Of a stretch of 64,000 nucleotides of DNA, positions 60,203 through 64,000 are shown one piece after another. The notes under the pieces are model-generated. The model saw only the letters and a program-made list of their open reading frames with translations. It did no database searches and had not been told where the DNA came from. The translations under genes and the position numbers were made by a program. How positions within the stretch are numbered: the first letter of the stretch is position 1; every line of letters starts with the position of its first letter. Source of the stretch: Bradyrhizobium jicamae (GTDB taxonomy: Bacteria; Pseudomonadota; Alphaproteobacteria; Rhizobiales; Xanthobacteraceae). The DNA lies in assembly GCF_001440395.1 (NCBI RefSeq), contig NZ_LLXZ01000127.1, positions 13,039-77,038 of the forward strand, given 5' to 3'.

Positions 60203-61090
60203 TTGGCCCACAGCGAGATCGACGCCATCCGCGCATTGCTGGGTTCGAAGCCGCGGCCGGTCGGCTGGTCGGAGCGGCGGCAACGGCTCGACGAGGTCGG
60301 ATCGACATGGCCGGTGGCGTCTGACGTGAAATGCGAGGCGGTCGATTGCGACGGGGTTGCCGGTGAGTGGTCAATCGTTCCCTGCAGCGAGCCTTCGCGC
60401 GTGCTGCTGTATTTCCACGGCGGCGGATACTGCTCCGGCTCGATTGTCAGCCACCGCCGACTGGTGACGGAAGCAGGGCGCGCGGCGGGCACCCGCACCC
60501 TTGCGATCGGCTACCGGCTTGCCCCTGAACATCCCTACCCGGCCGCCCATGAAGACGCGCTCGCGGCGTGGCGCTTCCTGCGCAAGCAAGGCATTGCGGC
60601 GGCAAGTATCGCCGTCGGTGGCGACAGTGCGGGCGGCAACCTGACGCTCGCTTTGATCAACCACCTGCGCGCGGCCGGCGAGGCATTGCCGGCCTGCGCC
60701 TGGCTGGTCTCGCCCTGGACCGATCTCACGATGTCAGGCAGCACGCTGCAGACCAAGGACACCGTCGATCCCTTGATCCACAAGGCCTATCTCGACGAAC
60801 TCGCGGATGCCTACGCGCCGTCAGGCGTCGACCGGAGGGATCCGCTGATCTCGCCGCTGTTCGCCGATCTCGCGGGCTTGCCGCCGGTCCTGATCCAGGT
60901 TGGGTCGGCCGAGACGTTGCTGGCCGATGCCACGCGGCTTGCCGAGGCTGCGGGAGCGGCCGATGTCGATGTGACACTGCAGGTCTGGCCGCACATGATC
61001 CACGCCTGGCCGGTCTGGAATGCGAATCTCGCGGACGGCCGGCGCGCATTGGCCCAGGCCGGCCAGTTCATCCGGGCGCATATCCGTTAG
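60203..61090 (+). CDS. Alpha/beta hydrolase of the hormone-sensitive-lipase family
   Basis: This is a 295-residue serine esterase. The HSL family signature is complete: HGGGYCSGSIVSHR (oxyanion hole), GGDSAGGN (nucleophile Ser), AETLLAD (Asp) and HMIHAWP (His). It hydrolyses short-chain esters or lactones in the cytoplasm. The start is uncertain: TTG 60203 has GGGGAG eight bases upstream and begins MAHSEIDAIRAL, while ATG 60173 has no ribosome site. It lies 134 bases after the DyP stop on the same strand without a clear terminator between, so it may be a further operon member acting on a product of the haem enzymes. Confidence 0.9.
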   Translation: MAHSEIDAIRALLGSKPRPVGWSERRQRLDEVGSTWPVASDVKCEAVDCDGVAGEWSIVPCSEPSRVLLYFHGGGYCSGSIVSHRRLVTEAGRAAGTRTLAIGYRLAPEHPYPAAHEDALAAWRFLRKQGIAAASIAVGGDSAGGNLTLALINHLRAAGEALPACAWLVSPWTDLTMSGSTLQTKDTVDPLIHKAYLDELADAYAPSGVDRRDPLISPLFADLAGLPPVLIQVGSAETLLADATRLAEAAGAADVDVTLQVWPHMIHAWPVWNANLADGRRALAQAGQFIRAHIR

Positions 61091-61244
61091 CCCAATCCGT
61101 TAGCCCAGGCAGCGCACTCCCCACTCCCCTGATCGGGCGGGGTTTTGCCCGGTGTCCCCGCCCCGCCCGGCAAATCCCGGGTTTTAGCGGCAGCATGGCT
61201 GTGCTATTTTGGAACTTTGGAATCACGTCCGGATTTGGAGTCGC

Positions 61245-61751
61245 ATGATCGAACTCACGCCCCGGAGTGCCAGCCCCATCGCGCGTTTCGGCGGCCAGCC
61301 GATTGCGATCGCCGCTGTGGCCCTCGTCATTGTCGTGCTTGGAGTTAGTTCTATCGCCCTGTGGCGCGCCTATACCGGCAGCGCTCCCGAGACCGATCGC
61401 GCCGTCGCAACCCGGCAGTTGCAGGCGCGCACGGCGCAGGCGTCCGAGCAACTGGTTGAAAAGACCAAGGGCCTGGAAGCGACGCAGCAGGAATCGATCG
61501 ATCAATTGCAGGTGGTGCAGGATCAATTGACGACCGTGCGCCGCCTGGTCGCCGCGCAGCAGGCCGACACCAGGAAGCTTTCCGAGCAGGTCGGAACGCT
61601 CACGGAAGCAATCGAAGGCTTACGGCAATCCTTTGCCAGCGTGCAGGCCTCCGAACCCGCCGCATCGCCCGCACCGCGCAAGCGGTCGGTCAAGGCAGCG
61701 CCCCGCTCCAGCAGGGCAGCTACCCGCAGCCGGGCCAAGGCGCGCGGCTAA
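61245..61751 (+). CDS. Single-span membrane protein with coiled coil and basic tail
   Basis: This is a 168-residue protein with a short cytoplasmic N-terminus, one membrane span (residues 20-42, AIAAVALVIVVLGVSSIAL), a coiled-coil-like region (about 55-125; QLVEKTKGLEATQQESIDQLQVVQDQL) and a Lys/Arg/Ala/Pro-rich tail (about 130-168) resembling histone H1-like segments. It could bind anionic polymers or organise the envelope; no named family was recognised. The ATG at 61245 has TTGGAG five bases upstream. The gene is apparently monocistronic. Confidence 0.7.
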   Translation: MIELTPRSASPIARFGGQPIAIAAVALVIVVLGVSSIALWRAYTGSAPETDRAVATRQLQARTAQASEQLVEKTKGLEATQQESIDQLQVVQDQLTTVRRLVAAQQADTRKLSEQVGTLTEAIEGLRQSFASVQASEPAASPAPRKRSVKAAPRSSRAATRSRAKARG

Positions 61752-62193
61752 CTGGCCGGACCCGCGTTCGGTGACGAGCAGCGCCTCAACCGGTTAACGC
61801 GTAACTGACCATGCCTGCACGATCTGAGGCCCCACTTGCAATTGGCCATTTTAAATCCTTATAGCGGGCCGTGACTGCAACGTGCCGCCTCGCGGCCAGG
61901 ATATTTTCCACCGTTGCATCGCCCCTTGCCGCAACATTTTTGCGCCTTTGTGAACTGGTTCACACATCACCGGTTGAATCCCGGGCATCCTGTAATTCAC
62001 CGGATGGCGTGAGCCGATTTCAATATCCGGGGCTGGCAAGGTCGTTGACGGTATACTGCGTCGACGGCCTTGTTCTTTTTTGTGCCCGATTTTTGGGCGG
62101 TTACCCCCCAAGCGGCTGACATCTCGCAAGCAGGTGATTTGCGTTCGCGCTGGTTTGCAAGCTGAATGCGCCTCCCAAAAAAGGAGAGCCGCC
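61752..62193. other. Intergenic region upstream of the dienelactone hydrolase
   Basis: These 442 bases lie between two plus-strand genes. They contain an exact CRP-type palindrome (61949-61964), an AT-rich patch near 61840-61860 (CATTTTAAATCCTTATAGC) and a T-run (TTGTTCTTTTTTGTG, 62070-62085) without a good stem. An upstream frame joining the hydrolase gene (from 62080) was not used because the ATG at 62194 has AAAGGAGAG. No separate gene was seen. Confidence 0.4.
61949..61964. promoter_or_regulatory. CRP-type palindrome (TGTGA-N6-TCACA)
   Basis: TGTGAACTGGTTCACA matches the CRP/FNR-family CRP consensus exactly and is also an 7-bp inverted repeat around TG. It lies 230-245 bases upstream of the dienelactone hydrolase start. 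Confidence 0.5.
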
Positions 62194-63081
62194 ATGAGGG
62201 CCGAATCCCTGCCGACCCCGGATATCATCGGACTGACCAGGGTCGCACCATTCTCGCGACGCGGCTTCATGACTGCAACGGCTGCCGTGACGGCTGGCTA
62301 CACCCTGGCGGCCGGGCCGGTACGCGCTGACGCGATCAAGACCGATACCGGCGGCCTCACGGCCGGAGACGCCATGATCGAGCTCGCCGACGGCGAGATG
62401 CCCGGCTATTTCGCGCGGCCGGCCGGCGTCACCAACCCGCCGGTGGTGCTGGTGGCGATGGAGATTTTCGGCCTGCACGAATACATCAAGGACGTGACGC
62501 GGCGCCTTGCCAAGCTCGGCGCGTTCGCGGTGGCGCCCGATTACTATTTCCGCAAGGGCGTCGACCTGACGAAGATTACCGAAATCCCGCAGCTTATGCC
62601 GATCGTGAATTCGAAACCGGACGCCGAACTATTGTCCGATCTCGACAGCACCGTTGCCTGGGCCAAATCGCAGGGCGGCGACGCTTCGAAACTGGGCATC
62701 ATCGGCTTCTGCCGCGGCGGACGCACGGTGTGGGAATATGCTGCCCACAGTGGCGCTCTCAAGGCCGGCGCCGCGTTCTACGGTTCGCTGCTCGATCCGC
62801 CGAACCCGGTCTGGCCGAAGAGCCCCACCCAGCTCGCAGGCGAGATGAAGGCGCCAGTGCTCGGCCTCTATGGCGAAGCTGACACCGGCATTTCCGTCGC
62901 ATCGGTGGAGGCCTTCAAGGCGGCTCTGGCGGCAAACAAGAAGACCGCGGAGTTCAAGATCTATCCCGGAGCCCCGCACGGTTTCCACGCCGACTATCGT
63001 CCGAGCTATCGAGCGGAAGCGGCCGCGGACGCCTGGAGCCAGATGCAGGCCTGGTTCAGGAAGTACGGGGTGTTGAGCTAG
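62194..63081 (+). CDS. Tat-exported dienelactone hydrolase family protein
   Basis: This is a 295-residue alpha/beta hydrolase of the dienelactone hydrolase family with a twin-arginine signal (SRRGFMTATAAVTAGYTLA, RR at 22-23). The catalytic triad is the DLH type: C173 in GFCRGGR as nucleophile, D230 in GEADTG, and H262 in PHGFHADYRP. MEIFGLHEYIKDVTRRLAKLG is the family N-terminal signature. It hydrolyses lactones or esters in the periplasm; the substrate need not be a chloroaromatic intermediate. The ATG follows an excellent AAAGGAGAG site. It converges with the TpsB gene, 21 bases away. A CRP-type palindrome lies upstream. Confidence 0.93.
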   Translation: MRAESLPTPDIIGLTRVAPFSRRGFMTATAAVTAGYTLAAGPVRADAIKTDTGGLTAGDAMIELADGEMPGYFARPAGVTNPPVVLVAMEIFGLHEYIKDVTRRLAKLGAFAVAPDYYFRKGVDLTKITEIPQLMPIVNSKPDAELLSDLDSTVAWAKSQGGDASKLGIIGFCRGGRTVWEYAAHSGALKAGAAFYGSLLDPPNPVWPKSPTQLAGEMKAPVLGLYGEADTGISVASVEAFKAALAANKKTAEFKIYPGAPHGFHADYRPSYRAEAAADAWSQMQAWFRKYGVLS

Positions 63082-63102
63082 CCTCGAATCCGCCGGCGAT
63101 GA

Positions 63103-64000
63103 TCAATAGCTGACCGACGCCTGCACCGATACGCGCCAGGACCCGGCCGGCGTATGCAGGCCGTCGGTCAAGGCCCTCGCCGCCAGCAGCTTGGAATTGA
63201 AGTTCGCTCCGGCCGCAAAGTCGAAACCGGCGCCAATCGACGACAGCGTGGCGGCGCGCCGGAAGAACAGATCCCGCCCCCAGCCGACATCGGCCAACAG
63301 GAACGGTGCCAGCGTGCCCGGCATCCAGGAGGGCATGTTGGGTATCGAAGCGTAGAGCGAATTGCGCAGGATCAGGGCCTGGTCAACGGAGCCGTCTTCG
63401 GTCACATAGCCGCGCACGGCCTGGATGCCGCCGAGCCCGATACGATCGGTGTCCGGAAGCGGCTTGGACGACGCCAGCACCGACACCTCCGATTTTAGCG
63501 ACAAGCCCTTCGGCAGTGGCGTTACGCGGCCATACTCGAGGGTCACGAAATTGGTTTGCGTGTCGGTGACGCGGCCGTTGGTGAAAGCGCTCCAGGCGTT
63601 CGAATTGTTACCAGGCAGAACGCCGCCGGGATTGGACTTCAAACGGACATCGAGGGTGTTGGTGCCCAGATTGTCCGACCAGCGCCCGTTCCATCCGACC
63701 ACCAATTGGGCGACGTCGGCGCTTCCCTCCGCAACCGGCGTACCATCGAAAATGGTCGTGCGCAGCTGCTGCTTGAGTTCGACGCCGCCCAGGAGATCGC
63801 CGGTCGTCGCCGGCAGCAGATCGGACAGCGCCGTGCGAACAATCGCCGAGGCCTGGCTGGTTTCGGTCTTGATCCGGAACAGATTGTTCGGCCGCTCATT
63901 GGTCAGCACGTGATCGCCCACGACTTCGAGACTCGTGCGCAATCCGAGCGGCGTCAGCAGCCGCCCCGCCTGGCTGACATATCTGGCATCGTCAACCCGG
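63103..64000 (-). CDS. TpsB-type outer-membrane transporter (ShlB/FhaC/HecB family), N-terminus beyond the window
   Basis: This is the C-terminal 298 residues of a two-partner-secretion pore that exports a large TpsA protein. The frame runs open to base 64000, so the POTRA domains are outside. The barrel part shows the conserved signature GGIQAVRGYVTEDG (VRGY/F loop motif), alternating strands (LAPFLLADVGWGRD, SSIGAGFDFAAGANFNS) and a terminal beta-strand ending SVQASVSY, with an aromatic last residue as expected for the Bam signal. The TpsA partner, if adjacent, would lie beyond base 64000. It converges with the dienelactone hydrolase gene. Confidence 0.88.
   Translation of the reverse strand, partial: RVDDARYVSQAGRLLTPLGLRTSLEVVGDHVLTNERPNNLFRIKTETSQASAIVRTALSDLLPATTGDLLGGVELKQQLRTTIFDGTPVAEGSADVAQLVVGWNGRWSDNLGTNTLDVRLKSNPGGVLPGNNSNAWSAFTNGRVTDTQTNFVTLEYGRVTPLPKGLSLKSEVSVLASSKPLPDTDRIGLGGIQAVRGYVTEDGSVDQALILRNSLYASIPNMPSWMPGTLAPFLLADVGWGRDLFFRRAATLSSIGAGFDFAAGANFNSKLLAARALTDGLHTPAGSWRVSVQASVSY

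Overview
The window looks like chromosomal DNA from a Bradyrhizobium-type alphaproteobacterium (Nitrobacteraceae). The grounds are the high GC content, the short AT-rich promoters, a PF02530-type porin, the Omp25/RopB-like barrel, DUF2336, PAS_5 and YidD genes, a methanethiol S-methyltransferase, and four kinds of dispersed palindromic repeat of a sort common in Bradyrhizobium intergenic DNA. No rRNA, tRNA, CRISPR array, insertion sequence or prophage was recognised.

Layout. 0-9.4 kb: a truncated porin, a MarR regulator, an alpha/beta hydrolase whose nucleophile elbow lacks Ser, small envelope proteins, an outer-membrane barrel, a TAT-exported epoxide-hydrolase-like protein, a lipoprotein, a His-rich exported protein and a TPR protein. 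9.5-19 kb: an S10 peptidase, a FecR-like/CHASE2-adenylate-cyclase pair, NAD kinase, a response regulator/Hpt pair, DUF2336 and a lytic transglycosylase. 19-26.7 kb: mddA, TetR plus a hydrolase-glycosyltransferase fusion, hisI, folE, a NifU-like scaffold, a ClpP-fold protein and yidD. 26.7-44.2 kb: an exported protein plus APC permease pair, a lipoprotein-like hydrolase, MFS, a second ClpP-fold protein, thrS, a nitroreductase, a matrixin-type protease, a PAS-GGDEF-EAL protein, patatin, CBS and rhomboid. 44.3-51.7 kb: PAS_5, a second class III cyclase, an enoyl-CoA isomerase, an MFS plus desaturase pair, a double PilZ protein and a transglutaminase-like (LapG-type) cysteine protease. 51.7-61 kb: a gene-poor stretch, then a tight operon of a 20-codon leader ORF, a cyclase/AAA/TPR giant, a cytochrome P450, a membrane protein with DyP-like ends, and a DyP peroxidase, followed by an HSL-type esterase. 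61-64 kb: a coiled-coil membrane protein, a TAT-exported dienelactone hydrolase and the C-terminal part of a TpsB (ShlB/FhaC) transporter.

The strongest candidate for an undescribed system is the 52.33-60.07 kb operon. Its genes overlap by 4, 4, 8 and 4 nt. It joins a signal-sensing STAND-like ATPase to haem enzymes that could share peroxide chemistry: the P450 seems to lack the I-helix acid/alcohol pair and sits beside a DyP peroxidase. A second theme is regulatory. Three perfect TTAA-N7-TTAA (CtrA-type) boxes and three one-mismatch versions lie upstream of motility, envelope, c-di-GMP and PAS genes, and one exact TGTGA-N6-TCACA (CRP-type) palindrome sits in a window with two apparently active adenylate cyclases. 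Functions come from motif recognition by eye; no database search was possible.
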